From NCBI RefSeq assembly GCF_002741055.1, contig NZ_CP016809.1:434001-498000 (forward strand): a stretch of 64,000 bases of DNA, in the 5' to 3' direction. Below the pieces are notes generated by a model. The model was not told the origin of the DNA. It saw only the letters and a program-made list of their open reading frames with translations, and made no database searches. Position numbers and translations under genes: made by a program. This document shows, piece after piece, positions 25,831-34,600 of this stretch (its first letter is position 1; every line of letters starts with the position of its first letter). This stretch comes from Paenibacillus ihbetae. Lineage in GTDB: Bacteria > Bacillota > Bacilli > Paenibacillales > Paenibacillaceae.

Positions 25831-26403
25831 TTAGCGTCGTCCAACAAAACCATACAAGAGCAGCTGGATAAGCTCAGCCATCTTCTCTCTATAATTTCCG
25901 GATCTAGCCCAAGATGCTTGGAGCGTTCCTACGGCACTTAATATTTCCAAGAGCGTTTCCAGCGTAACCGAAGCGTGAATTGCCCCCTCCTTCCTCCCCA
26001 GCTCAATAAACTCCTGGATAAGCTCAATTCTAATTTGATTGGTGCTTTCACTATATAAGCTTGCAAGCACCTGATCTTCAACGGCACCCGGTGTCCCAAG
26101 CAATTGATAGTCCTGTTCGGCACAAATCTCCAGTACCTGGGATAGCTTGTCCCTGAAGTCGATATTTTGATTCAACAGCTCCTTCGCCCTTCGGATGGTA
26201 TGCTGCATCAGAACGTTAGCACATTCTTTGACCACCCCTTCTTTACTGCCGAAATAGTTGTACAGGGATACCGATGATACGCCGGATTCCTCGGCGATGT
26301 CCTTGATGCTGACATGGATGAAGCCTTTTTCTTTAAAAAGCTTTAATGCCGCATGAATGATCGCATCCTTCTTCTGCCGCGTTCTGATTTCGAATTTGTT
26401 CAT
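25831..26403 (-). CDS. TetR-family transcriptional repressor
   Basis: A 190-residue regulator. The N-terminal helix-turn-helix is clear: DAIIHAALKLFKEKGF, then VSIKDIAEESGVSSVSLYNYFGSKEGV, with the family-typical Tyr-Phe-x-x-Lys. The C-terminal ligand domain is not conserved enough to name an inducer. It is divergent from a ketopantoate reductase-like gene. The 250-bp intergenic region holds two 36-bp palindromic copies that bracket a strong promoter for the divergent gene, so the protein very likely represses that gene and perhaps itself. Confidence 0.93.
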   Translation of the reverse strand: MNKFEIRTRQKKDAIIHAALKLFKEKGFIHVSIKDIAEESGVSSVSLYNYFGSKEGVVKECANVLMQHTIRRAKELLNQNIDFRDKLSQVLEICAEQDYQLLGTPGAVEDQVLASLYSESTNQIRIELIQEFIELGRKEGAIHASVTLETLLEILSAVGTLQASWARSGNYREKMAELIQLLLYGFVGRR

Positions 26404-26458
26404 CCGCCTTCACTCGCTTCCAAATGTCATCACTTCAGATAGTTTAACATAAACACAA

Positions 26459-26568
26459 TAATTTTTAAATTTCGCGAGTAATATTTAAAAACCTGTTGAC
26501 ATCCCGGTTGGTATCCATATAGAATCAAGCTGTAATTTTTAAATTTCGAAGATGATATTTAAAAACCT
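26459..26568 (+). promoter_or_regulatory. Two TetR-type operators flanking a promoter
   Basis: Two 36-bp copies (26459-26494 and 26533-26568) differ at only a few central bases. Each has arms TTTTTAAAT and ATTTAAAAA around a central TTCG-containing spacer. Between them is a plus-strand promoter: TTGACA (26496-26501) and TATAGA (26518-26523), spacer 16 bp. Copy 1 abuts the -35 and copy 2 covers the likely start of transcription, so binding would block the promoter. The leader of about 120 bases down to 26650 also contains a weak TTG start at 26593. Confidence 0.85.
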
Positions 26569-26649
26569 TATCGAAGAAAAGAAATAGCGCGCTTGAGCAA
26601 CACTCAATCCGACATGACGATGAGAGAGGGCGCCAAAGGGGGATCCACG

Positions 26650-27585
26650 ATGCGAATACTGGTTTACGGCGCAGGAGTGCTGGGCAGTTATTTAGCCCAC
26701 GAGCTGGAGCGCGGAGGACACAGGGTCACGATGCTGGCCAGAGGACGGCGGGCGGATGAGCTGGAGAAGAACGGCAATGTCATCCGCCACTATTTTCAAT
26801 TTCGGACCACGGTACATAACGTAAGGGTCATCCGCGAACTTCAGCCGGACGATGTTTATGACCTGATTTTTGTCGTGATGAAATACCCGGATTTCGAGTC
26901 GGTATTGCCTGCACTTGCAGCAAACCGCAGCCGCCATATCGTCTTGATGGGCAACAATGCAAGTCCAGGGCAAATGGAGGAATATTTGCAAACCCATAGT
27001 CCGGTACCCAAAAAGGTTGCATTCGCTTTTCTGTCGATCGCTGGCTGGAGAGAGAATGGTCTTGTCATAAGCGTCCGCAGCCCAAGAACCAAAATCAACA
27101 TCGGAGGTTTAGGCAAGGACCTGTCTTGGCGTTCGGTAATCGACCAGGCTTTGGTTAACACCAAATTTAAGTGGTCTTATCAGAAAGATATGGATGATTG
27201 GCTGAAAAGTCATTTTGTGTTCATCTTATCCCTGAATTTCATAGCTTCTTCCTATAACGGACATTTGCGGAGAGCCGCAAAAGACAAGAAGCTCCTTCAG
27301 CTCGTGATCGATGCTGTAGATGAGGGACATCATGTGTTGGAGAAGAACGGTTATACGGTTACTCCCGCCGCTCAGAAACAATTCGCCCGCAAACAAAGAA
27401 AGCTGTTCTACTTCCTGTTAAAGATATTGCTGTCAACCCCGATTAGCGGAATCCTGTTAAGCGATAAGGCCGTATCGGCAAACGAGACGACCGCTTTACA
27501 GCACGCCTTCAATCAATTGAAGAAGCGGGCGAACATGGCCACGCCCGCTTGGGACGAGCTTCAACATTATTCCCCGCGCAGGTAG
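26650..27585 (+). CDS. Ketopantoate reductase-like (ApbA/PanE family) oxidoreductase
   Basis: A 311-residue NAD(P)-binding protein. The dinucleotide motif is at the very N-terminus: MRILVYGAGVLGSYLAHEL. ApbA/PanE family proteins reduce 2-oxoacids, in PanE's case ketopantoate to pantoate for coenzyme A. I start at the ATG at 26650, which follows GGGGGA. Many such genes are regulated catabolic or detoxifying homologues rather than the biosynthetic panE; a TetR-controlled promoter and no pantothenate neighbours favour a non-biosynthetic role here. The 3' end overlaps the convergent amidohydrolase gene by 19 bp. Confidence 0.85.
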   Translation: MRILVYGAGVLGSYLAHELERGGHRVTMLARGRRADELEKNGNVIRHYFQFRTTVHNVRVIRELQPDDVYDLIFVVMKYPDFESVLPALAANRSRHIVLMGNNASPGQMEEYLQTHSPVPKKVAFAFLSIAGWRENGLVISVRSPRTKINIGGLGKDLSWRSVIDQALVNTKFKWSYQKDMDDWLKSHFVFILSLNFIASSYNGHLRRAAKDKKLLQLVIDAVDEGHHVLEKNGYTVTPAAQKQFARKQRKLFYFLLKILLSTPISGILLSDKAVSANETTALQHAFNQLKKRANMATPAWDELQHYSPRR

Positions 27586-29192
27586 CTTAAGGAGTCCGCC
27601 ATATATCCGATTTCCCCGTTCACAACCGTCATCCGAACCTTGATCTTGAGCAGATCATCCGGATCCATACCGTCATGTACCGAGCGATCGACGACTGTAA
27701 AATCGGCATACTTCCCGACCTCGATGCTCCCTCTTTCCCCCGCTTCACCCGCCGCTGCTGCACTGCCCATGGTGAACAGCTCCACGGCCTCGGTTACGCT
27801 AAGCTTTTCTTCCGGGATGTAGCCCTCATGCCGTTCACCCGGCTTTCTCCTTGTAACGGCGGCATGAATGCCAAGAAACGGATCCAACGGTTCAATCGGC
27901 GCATCGCTCCCGCCCGAGCAAGGGAGCCCGCTTTGGAGCCATTTCTTCCATGCATACAAATAGTTTGTCCGATTGGAGCCGACCCGTTCAAGCACCCATG
28001 GAAAGTCGCTGGCAACGAACCTTGGCTGAAGATCGACGGCCAGACGGAGCTTCATCATCCGCTCAACTGTAGGCGGCTGAACAATCTGGGCATGTATGAA
28101 ACGGTCTGGAAGCTTAGCATTCATCGGAAGCGGGTTGGCTTCCAGCACTTCCGCCATGCGTTCGGCAGCAGCGTCACCGATCGCATGGAAGGCCACCGGA
28201 TAACCCAGCCTGCGCGCGCTTCGAACAATATGTGCAAGCTCTTCCGGCGAATGCATTGCGAGCCCGCGGGTATGCGGAGCATCGTCATAGGGATCCATTA
28301 ACAATGCCGTTCTTCCGCCGACGGCTCCATCGACGAACAGCTTGATTGCACCGATACGATTCCATTCGTCTCCGCTGCCAGCCTTCAATTGAAGATCCTC
28401 TATTTCTGCCAGAAACGCATGATACATGAGCTGGTGGGTGCGGAAATGCAATCCCTGCTCTCTCAGCTCCCGATGGATGCGAAGCATGTCGTCCGCACTG
28501 CCGAGAAGCCGCAGGTCTTCCGTGTGCGCAGCCGTCAGGCCAAGACGGAGCGCATCCCGGCAAGCCTCATGCAGTGCGTGCTTCAAGGCAGCAGGCTCAG
28601 GCTGCGGCTGAACGTCAAAGAAAGGAATGGATGCATTCTCATAGATCCAGCCATTCAGCTGTCCGCTCGGATCCCTCCCGAAAGCCCCGGATTCCGGGTC
28701 CGGAGCCCCTTCGGGAATGCCTGCTTTGCGAAATGCTGCCGAATTGCCCAAATAAGCATGAAAACAGGTCCTTGTTAAAAATATCGGATGATCCGTCGAA
28801 ATTTCATCAAGCTCCAGCCTATGGAGGACCGTGCCTCCCGGGAAGCTGTTCTCGTTCCAATTCAGCCCCAGAATCCAATCTCCCGGCGGCGTAGCCGCAG
28901 CACGTTTCCTCAGCATATCCAGCATTTCTTCTTTGCTAGTCACTTCCGTAAAGTCGAGCATGCCAAGCTTCAATCCATGCATGCCCAAATGCATATGGGC
29001 ATCGACAAGGCCCGGAAGCACCCAGGCACCTTCCCAATCCACCATGCGATAGTCTTTGCCTGCCAGCTGAAGCCGCAGGTCGGCCGCGCTGCCAATGGCG
29101 CGAATGACGCCATCCTCCACAAATACTGCATCCGCAGCTGTGGGTGACTGCGGCATCCATAATTTTCCGTTCATAAACAGGACTGGTTTCAT
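27567..29192 (-). CDS. Amidohydrolase, YtcJ type
   Basis: A 541-residue metal-dependent hydrolase of the amidohydrolase superfamily. The N-terminal beta region leads into the metal motif VLPGLVDAHMHLG, and further family blocks include ILGLNWNENSF, KLFVDGAVGGRTALL, AFHAIGDAA and GSDAPIEPLDPF, where the last Asp is a metal ligand. YtcJ-family enzymes hydrolyse N-acyl or exocyclic amide bonds and their substrates are mostly unknown. The protein has no export signal. The gene is single, followed by the convergent ApbA-like gene; the two overlap tail to tail by 19 bp with no room for a terminator between them. Confidence 0.9.
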   Translation of the reverse strand: MKPVLFMNGKLWMPQSPTAADAVFVEDGVIRAIGSAADLRLQLAGKDYRMVDWEGAWVLPGLVDAHMHLGMHGLKLGMLDFTEVTSKEEMLDMLRKRAAATPPGDWILGLNWNENSFPGGTVLHRLELDEISTDHPIFLTRTCFHAYLGNSAAFRKAGIPEGAPDPESGAFGRDPSGQLNGWIYENASIPFFDVQPQPEPAALKHALHEACRDALRLGLTAAHTEDLRLLGSADDMLRIHRELREQGLHFRTHQLMYHAFLAEIEDLQLKAGSGDEWNRIGAIKLFVDGAVGGRTALLMDPYDDAPHTRGLAMHSPEELAHIVRSARRLGYPVAFHAIGDAAAERMAEVLEANPLPMNAKLPDRFIHAQIVQPPTVERMMKLRLAVDLQPRFVASDFPWVLERVGSNRTNYLYAWKKWLQSGLPCSGGSDAPIEPLDPFLGIHAAVTRRKPGERHEGYIPEEKLSVTEAVELFTMGSAAAAGEAGERGSIEVGKYADFTVVDRSVHDGMDPDDLLKIKVRMTVVNGEIGYMADSLSYLRGE

Positions 29193-29257
29193 GGTTATGT
29201 CCTCCGATGTTTTTTCTCATTATATCAAAATCAAAACCATAGGCTTGCCGAAGACGC

Positions 29258-29291
29258 AAAAAAAAGGCCCAGGAATCAACCCGAAGCCTTT
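29258..29291 (-). terminator. Terminator after map
   Basis: Stem AAAGGC/GCCTTT with a 17-base interior, followed on the minus strand by eight T residues. Confidence 0.8.
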
Positions 29292-29307
29292 GCTTCCAAC
29301 ACCTGCA

Positions 29308-30054
29308 TTACTGCATCGTTAAAATAAGCGGTCCGTCCTTCGTAATGGCAATGGTATGCTCGTATTGCGCAGACAGCTTGCCATCCGCCGTCCTGGCGGT
29401 CCAGCCGTTTGCGTCCATCTTGCTTTCCCATACCCCGACATTAATCATCGGCTCGATAGTAATCACCATGCCTTCCTTCAAACGCAGCCCTTTCCCTGGC
29501 GATCCGAAATGGGGGATCTGAGGTTCTTCATGAATTCGTGGGCCGATGCCATGACCGGTGAACTCCCGGACAACCCCGTATCCCCGAGCTTCGGCATACG
29601 TCTGAACCGCATGGCCGATATCACCGATCCGGTTTCCGATCTGTGCTTGCTCAATTCCTTTATACAGGCATTCAAGGGTTACGTCCATCAGTCCTTTCGC
29701 TTCATCGGATATGTCACCGACTGCGTAAGTCCATGCCGAATCCGCCAAGCTGCCGTTCAAATTAACGACGAAATCGATCGTAACGATGTCCCCGTTCGCA
29801 AGCGGCTCCTTCCGGGGATATCCATGGCAGATTTCATCGTTCACAGACGCGCATGTTGCATACTGGTAACCGTTATATCCGATCTGCTCCGGAATAGCCC
29901 CATGCTTCTTTAAATAGGTTTCAACAAAACGGTCGATGGCCGAAGTCGAAATGCCGGGCTTGATTAACTTCGCGACCTCGCGATGACATGCGGCGAGCAG
30001 CTTGCCTGCCTCGTGCATGGATTGGATTTCTCTATTCGATTTTAATGTGATCAT
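29308..30054 (-). CDS. map: Methionine aminopeptidase, type I
   Basis: Cytoplasmic enzyme of 248 residues that removes the initiator Met from new proteins. The five metal ligands are visible: two Asp in VTIDFVVNLNGSLADSAWTY, a His in TGHGIGPRIHEEP, and Glu in MVITIEPMI and QYEHTIAIT. There is no N-terminal zinc-finger extension, as usual for Bacillus-type MetAP I. The gene stands alone rather than in the ribosomal adk-map-infA cluster, so this could be a second copy similar to B. subtilis YflG. I cannot tell from this window whether a housekeeping copy exists elsewhere. Confidence 0.94.
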   Translation of the reverse strand: MITLKSNREIQSMHEAGKLLAACHREVAKLIKPGISTSAIDRFVETYLKKHGAIPEQIGYNGYQYATCASVNDEICHGYPRKEPLANGDIVTIDFVVNLNGSLADSAWTYAVGDISDEAKGLMDVTLECLYKGIEQAQIGNRIGDIGHAVQTYAEARGYGVVREFTGHGIGPRIHEEPQIPHFGSPGKGLRLKEGMVITIEPMINVGVWESKMDANGWTARTADGKLSAQYEHTIAITKDGPLILTMQ

Positions 30055-30219
30055 GATCGATTTCCTCCTATACCAGCCTTCGGTTGCCCATTTTGGTGCG
30101 TTCGTAGACAGACATCCGAAACGTTCTAACTCGAAGGTTTAACCTGTACGACGACAGCAATAGTCGAACAGACCGTTCGAGACTACATTACTTACTATAA
30201 CTCAATTCGCATTTAAGCA

Positions 30220-30264
30220 AAACTAAACAACCAGTCGCCGGTTCGTTTCCGGCAACTGGTTGTT
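30220..30264 (-). terminator. Strong hairpin terminator after the peroxiredoxin gene
   Basis: Arms 30227-30242 and 30249-30264 pair along 14 of 16 positions with a short loop, followed on the minus strand by TTTAGTTTTGC. The rest of the 290-bp gap to the map start has no further feature I can support. Confidence 0.8.
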
Positions 30265-30343
30265 AAACTCGCAAGGTGTTGTGATCCCAGTCTCACAAAT
30301 GGGGGTCAGTTCCCAAGCCATCAACGGGGTGCTTTTGTTTGAT

Positions 30344-31003
30344 CTATATGAAAAGTAGCTTGCTCAAGACTTCACTGGGCTCTGCTCGTACTTTATAGTC
30401 AGGATTCACATCGGCAAACCGGATGATTCCCTGCTGATCGACGATGAAAGTTGCAGGCACGGGGAGCTGCCATGAATCATCCCCGTTGAATTGATCCAAG
30501 GCGAAGCCAAGCGTCCGGTAGACGCTTTGCAGCTCCTCCGGAAGCTTGAATTGAAGCCTGTATTTCTCCGCTACCTGGTTATTCAAATCGCTAAGGACGT
30601 GAAAATCCAGCCCATTTTTCTCCTGAATAGTTAGGGAATGATCCGGAGTCATCGGGCTGATGGCGAGCAGATCGGACCCGGCTTCGTGAATGTCGTCCAT
30701 GATTCGCTGGTATGCCCGGAGCTCCAGGTTGCAGAATGGGCACCATTCCCCCCGGTAAAAGGTAATAATTACAGGACCTTTCAAAAGTTTTTCAGATAAC
30801 GTAATGCTTTCGCCAGCATGATTAACTAAAGTGAAATCCGGAGCAACGGCACCCACACTCAAGCCTTTCGCAGCTCCCGAGTCCCGGAGATCTTGAATAG
30901 ATTGCTCGAATGCCTCTATGACATCCTGGGGAAGCACCTCCATACCATGCTTTTTCAGGGTTTCCAATTCGTCATGCAGTTTTAATTTCCGGAAATTTGT
31001 CAC
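30344..31003 (-). CDS. Peroxiredoxin-like protein (AhpC/TSA family)
   Basis: A 219-residue thiol protein with a leading helical segment (1-45) before the thioredoxin fold. The active-site region reads TFYRGEWCPFCNLEL, so Cys88 and Cys91 form a CxxC pair; classical peroxiredoxins have a single peroxidatic Cys in PxxTxxC, so this belongs to the AhpC/TSA-like subgroup with thioredoxin-style chemistry. It presumably reduces peroxides or disulfides in the cytoplasm. It lies downstream of an AraC gene on the same strand, separated by 125 bp with a hairpin, so joint transcription is uncertain. Confidence 0.87.
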   Translation of the reverse strand: MTNFRKLKLHDELETLKKHGMEVLPQDVIEAFEQSIQDLRDSGAAKGLSVGAVAPDFTLVNHAGESITLSEKLLKGPVIITFYRGEWCPFCNLELRAYQRIMDDIHEAGSDLLAISPMTPDHSLTIQEKNGLDFHVLSDLNNQVAEKYRLQFKLPEELQSVYRTLGFALDQFNGDDSWQLPVPATFIVDQQGIIRFADVNPDYKVRAEPSEVLSKLLFI

Positions 31004-31073
31004 GGTTCATCTCTCCTCTTCTTGTACTGCAATCATCGTAGCATGCGTATACGGACTGCTCTACCAGTAAACG

Positions 31074-31104
31074 GAGCAACATGCTGGTTAGCGGGATGTT
31101 GCTC
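31074..31104 (-). terminator. Hairpin between AraC and peroxiredoxin genes
   Basis: Perfect 9-bp arms GAGCAACAT and ATGTTGCTC (31074-31082, 31096-31104) with a 13-base loop. No T run follows on either strand, so it may be a weak terminator or an operator for the peroxiredoxin promoter. Confidence 0.35.
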
Positions 31105-31128
31105 AATCATCAAGGAGTAGGGAGGGAG

Positions 31129-32097
31129 TTACAGCCTCCGAAGAATTTCCCCGGGGTTCGAGCCATATTTCCCGCGAAAAGCTTCCGAAAAATAGCTGGG
31201 ATTCGTATAACCGACCGCATAAGACACGTCAATCACGCTGGAGCTGCCTTCTTGCAGCAGTCGGTAAGCCAATTCCAGGCGGCGATCCCTGAGGTAGCCA
31301 AACACGGTCGTACCGTACATTCTTTTAAAACAGATTTTCAGTTTATAATCGCTCATGCCAATGATTCGGGACAGCTCCATAAGCGATGGAGGATCCGCCA
31401 TCCGAGCTACAATAATATCCCGCGCCTGTTCGATCTTGTCCATATCCGTCCTTGAGAGCTTGGTGGATGCCTGCTTACCGTCCAATAAGAAGGATCGAAA
31501 AGCATAGGACACCAGCTCGAGTATCCTGTACTCCATCTCCACATTTCGCACGCGTTGTTCCATGCTGGATTTCAGCATTTGCTGAAGGAGAATAGAGGTT
31601 GCAGGGTCCATTTTTTCCTGGAACAGCCTGTATGGCATATTTCCGATAATATGGTAAAAATCGACCGAGCGCGTTCCGGTTCCTTCTTCCATAAAGTGAT
31701 GAAAGGTCGAAACGGGGATACCGATGCTCAGCATTTGAAAAGATTGATCTTTGGAAAAATGCATGCTTGCTTCCGTCGGGTTAACGAATTGAAGACAATA
31801 GCTTTCCGGCGCAACTTCGTACCGCTTGCCTGAGACCAGAATATCCCTGCTGCCCTGTAAGCAGTAACTAAGTTCCACCATGGCAGCTTCTGTATGGAGA
31901 TCAATTTTTCTGTCTTGACGAAGTTTGAAGTCGGCAATGGCCATCCCCAGATCGGCACGGGGAACCCAGCGGTGCACGGACCCTTCTCCCAATCGGTGGT
32001 GAAGTCTCATCTGTTCCGTCCGGTTATCCGTTTGCCTGCGCATCTCCAGACCGTCAAAGAAAAAATTAAAGTTCTGATGAACATCTGCTTTTCCCAT
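31129..32097 (-). CDS. AraC-family transcriptional regulator
   Basis: A regulator of about 322 residues from the ATG at 32097; longer in-frame starts exist but have no better ribosome binding site. The N-terminal half is an uncertain sensing domain; the C-terminal 100 residues carry two helix-turn-helix units (SLMELSRIIGMSDYKLKICFKRMYG and VIDVSYAVGYTNPSYFSEAFRGKYGSNP). The overall layout is similar to PchR-like siderophore regulators, which bind a ferric siderophore and activate uptake genes. No iron-uptake gene is adjacent, so that role is only a suggestion. Confidence 0.88.
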   Translation of the reverse strand: MGKADVHQNFNFFFDGLEMRRQTDNRTEQMRLHHRLGEGSVHRWVPRADLGMAIADFKLRQDRKIDLHTEAAMVELSYCLQGSRDILVSGKRYEVAPESYCLQFVNPTEASMHFSKDQSFQMLSIGIPVSTFHHFMEEGTGTRSVDFYHIIGNMPYRLFQEKMDPATSILLQQMLKSSMEQRVRNVEMEYRILELVSYAFRSFLLDGKQASTKLSRTDMDKIEQARDIIVARMADPPSLMELSRIIGMSDYKLKICFKRMYGTTVFGYLRDRRLELAYRLLQEGSSSVIDVSYAVGYTNPSYFSEAFRGKYGSNPGEILRRL

Positions 32098-32197
32098 ATC
32101 TCGCACCCACTTTTGTGGTAAATGAATGTACACATTATAAACGTTTTTCCCTTTCATATCCACGTAAAATGGTCGCAATTCAACAATTCTAAAATTT

Positions 32198-32236
32198 TAA
32201 AAAACAGACAAAAGGCACGGCTTTATAAGCCGCACC
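32198..32236 (-). terminator. Terminator after the short GH172 gene
   Basis: Stem GGCACGGCTT/AAGCCGCACC (32214-32236) with a 3-base loop, followed on the minus strand by TTTTGTCTGTTTTTT. Confidence 0.85.
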
Positions 32237-32300
32237 CCGTATATTACACGTTATGTGTTTGTTCAAGCACTACACGACGACTATCCTGCTCTTACGCTTG

Positions 32301-33383
32301 TCAGATCACTTCCAGATGATCTTTATCCGGCAGAGCACGGAAGGTCGCATGCGGCTCAGCCTGGTACCAATACGCAACGGACGCGATATCGTCCTGCAGC
32401 GGCAAATACCTTCCACCCGAGCGCCATCCGAGGGCCTGAACCGTTACCCGCAAATCCTCCTCAAACCGGATCGGATCCATGATGTGCCAGCGGTACATGC
32501 CGAAGCGCTGCTGACTGCGGTACAAGCCATCCGGTTTAATGATCTGCGGCAGTCCCAAGAACGGCGTGGAGAACGTGCCGTACTCGCCGGTCGGATGCTC
32601 GAAATTCCAAGCTCCGCCGAAATAATCCTCCGTCCCCGTCCCACAGATGGTCGGAAACTCGCCATCGCCGTCCATGTAAAACTTGACTTCCCCTTCGCCC
32701 CACCAGCCGGTATTGTTCACCTGCCATGCCAAATAAGTGCCGACATAATGTCCTCTTCCTTGAATTCCATCGATAATCGTATGGACATCCTTATATTTCA
32801 CGGGATTGCTTCGGTTCCATGCAGCATGGAAATAGGCGGTATCCTCCGGCACCTCGGTCAACGTGTAATTAATCTGATAGTACAGGATGACATCCTCTGT
32901 CGCTCGATTCTCCACGGTCAATCGCGCCTTCCCGCGGAACGGCATCAGCCAGTAGCTGTTCATTCCTCCAGCCGGATTTACGGAGATCGGCATGGAATTT
33001 ACATTGCTGCGCTCGCACCAGCCATTGCAGAAGAAATCGCCAATAGGCACCTCAACGGACGGCGTCTCTTCGTGATCCCAGTAGAAACGCAAAATTAAAT
33101 TCCGCCAATGGCCTGGAAACGTGGTCATCCACATATGCTGGATCGCTCCCGGACCGGTGATGTCGGCCAATACAAAGGTGGTTCCTGCCGGTATGGATAC
33201 GGATGGCGATACCTTCCAGCCTTGGCCCAGATCGCGGGCACATGCCGCCCCGGTTCCTTCCGTCGCCATCGCTCCTTTCCCTTTTTCTCCGGTGAAGTTT
33301 TCCGGGCTGATCGAACGTGTGACCGCTTTCGATAAGCGCGGCAAGTTTCCGAGCCCCATATCGAGGCCATTGAATGCTGACAT
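32301..33383 (-). CDS. GH172-type (DUF2961) glycoside hydrolase, short form
   Basis: A 360-residue protein of standard DUF2961 length, with no signal peptide. The family core is clear: TGPGAIQHMWMTT, then LRFYWDHEETPSVEVPIGDFF, GRGHYVGTYLAW, VKFYMDGDGEFPTICGTGTEDYFGG and YRWHIMDPIRFEEDLRV. Characterised members are exo-acting on fructofuranosyl or D-arabinofuranosyl linkages; the acidic residues in the GTGTEDYF block probably take part in catalysis. It is divergent from an AraC-family gene that likely controls it, and a near-consensus catabolite (cre-like) site overlaps its promoter region. It differs from the long form at 7938-9830, which has an additional C-terminal region. Confidence 0.9.
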   Translation of the reverse strand: MSAFNGLDMGLGNLPRLSKAVTRSISPENFTGEKGKGAMATEGTGAACARDLGQGWKVSPSVSIPAGTTFVLADITGPGAIQHMWMTTFPGHWRNLILRFYWDHEETPSVEVPIGDFFCNGWCERSNVNSMPISVNPAGGMNSYWLMPFRGKARLTVENRATEDVILYYQINYTLTEVPEDTAYFHAAWNRSNPVKYKDVHTIIDGIQGRGHYVGTYLAWQVNNTGWWGEGEVKFYMDGDGEFPTICGTGTEDYFGGAWNFEHPTGEYGTFSTPFLGLPQIIKPDGLYRSQQRFGMYRWHIMDPIRFEEDLRVTVQALGWRSGGRYLPLQDDIASVAYWYQAEPHATFRALPDKDHLEVI

Positions 33384-33401
33384 GCTTGTTCACCCTCCAA
33401 T

Positions 33402-33415
33402 TGTAAGCGTTCTAT
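33402..33415 (-). promoter_or_regulatory. Near-consensus cre-like site upstream of the GH172 gene
   Basis: TGTAAGCGTTCTAT differs from the relaxed CcpA consensus (TGWNANCGNTNWCA) at the last two positions. It lies 19 bp before the start codon and would let preferred sugars shut the gene off. The match is imperfect. Confidence 0.35.
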
Positions 33416-33451
33416 TGCTATTGACTACGACAATGCAATTTTGTGATATAT

Positions 33452-33480
33452 TTGACTTTGTATTGAGTTTAAAATATTTA
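33452..33480 (+). promoter_or_regulatory. Candidate promoter of the AraC gene
   Basis: TTGACT (33452-33457) and TATTTA (33475-33480) with a 17-bp spacer. A second TTGACT lies 31 bp upstream at 33421. The leader to the ATG at 33587 is about 100 bases. Confidence 0.5.
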
Positions 33481-33586
33481 ACAATGGCCGGACATATCCG
33501 ATCAAGTCATTCTTTTAACCGAAATTGCTCATTATATCGACCGCCCGTTTGTGATCCTATGCATATTGGCCACAGGAGGTTTCATT

Positions 33587-34456
33587 ATGGATATGAACAT
33601 GCTTTCACCCTATATACGCGTAGCTTGGGATAGTATCGTGGAACCGCCTTTCATCATCTCGGAGCGGGTTCTCTATGACTACGAGCTGATGTACGTCAAG
33701 GAAGGCGAGGTCGAGGTTAAAATAGAGGACCAAACATTCCGCGGCGTGCCCGGAGACCTGTTCCTGTTCAAGCCAAGACAGCCGCATTCCATTCGGCTTC
33801 TTAACGGCAAACGCCTTCGCCAGCCCCATATTCACTTCGACTTGTTCTATCGAACCGACAGTCCTGAAGTCAAAGTATCCTTCAAGCCTCTGAAAGCGAT
33901 GACCCAGGAAGAGCGGAGGAGCTTTCGCGAGGATGTAACCCCGCTGCTTGATCTGCCGCTGCCCAACCACATCCGGCTTCATCAGCCGATCATCATCGAG
34001 AAGCTCCTGTTTGACATTATTCACGAGCAGGAACGAAAATTTCCGTACCACGACATTGCCGCCAAAGGTTTATTCATTCAGCTGTGGATTCAGCTGCTGC
34101 GCGAGGTTCATTGGCTCCGAAACCCGCACCTGCAATCGAAGCAAGAGCTGCTTGACCGCGTTAAGCAATATCTAAGCCATCATACTGACCATGAGATAAC
34201 GCTGGATGAGCTCGCCAGACTCGCCAACCTGAGCAAGTTTTATCTATGCCGCCTGTTCAAACAGGCCTATGGCATGACCCCGATTCAATACCATGTGACC
34301 GTCCGACTGGAGAAAGCCAAGCAGATGATTCAATTTACCGACCTGCCGCTCTCCCGCATTGCCGAGATGCTCGGTTTCCAAAGCATTTACGCCTTCAGCC
34401 GGGCATTCCGCAAGCTTGAAGACGTTCCCCCGTCCTACTACAGGAAGAAGAACTGA
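33587..34456 (+). CDS. AraC-family regulator with cupin-type sensing domain
   Basis: A 289-residue regulator starting at the ATG at 33587, which has AGGAGG seven bases upstream. The N-terminal domain (about 1-150) is a cupin-like fold typical of sugar-binding AraC proteins: YELMYVKEGEVEV, GDLFLFKPRQPHSI. The C-terminal domain has two helix-turn-helix motifs: EITLDELARLANLSKFYLCRLFKQAYGMTP and LSRIAEMLGFQSIYAFSRAFRKL. It is transcribed away from the short GH172 gene and probably activates it in response to a released sugar. A bidirectional hairpin follows 35 bp after the stop. Confidence 0.92.
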   Translation: MDMNMLSPYIRVAWDSIVEPPFIISERVLYDYELMYVKEGEVEVKIEDQTFRGVPGDLFLFKPRQPHSIRLLNGKRLRQPHIHFDLFYRTDSPEVKVSFKPLKAMTQEERRSFREDVTPLLDLPLPNHIRLHQPIIIEKLLFDIIHEQERKFPYHDIAAKGLFIQLWIQLLREVHWLRNPHLQSKQELLDRVKQYLSHHTDHEITLDELARLANLSKFYLCRLFKQAYGMTPIQYHVTVRLEKAKQMIQFTDLPLSRIAEMLGFQSIYAFSRAFRKLEDVPPSYYRKKN

Positions 34457-34490
34457 TCTTGTCTTGGCATTGACAATCTATAACGAACAT

Positions 34491-34526
34491 GAAAAAAAAC
34501 CATCATCCTGATCGCAGGATGATGGT
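34491..34526. terminator. Bidirectional terminator
   Basis: Perfect 12-bp stem (ACCATCATCCTG with CAGGATGATGGT, loop ATCG) at 34499-34526. The minus strand has eight T residues after it, serving the exporter gene; the plus strand serves the AraC gene with a poor T tract. Confidence 0.88.
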
Positions 34527-34600
34527 CTAAAGCTTTTAATGCATTGTTATTAGAGCAGATTTGCGTTTTTCAGCAGCTATCCATCTGCTTTTGCGGCTGA

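Noticed and set aside
32253..33098. A long 281-residue plus-strand frame opposite the GH172 gene
   Set aside because: It is the reverse-strand shadow of a gene with clear family motifs; similar shadows opposite other genes, such as at 11485-12555 and 37539-38654, were also left out.
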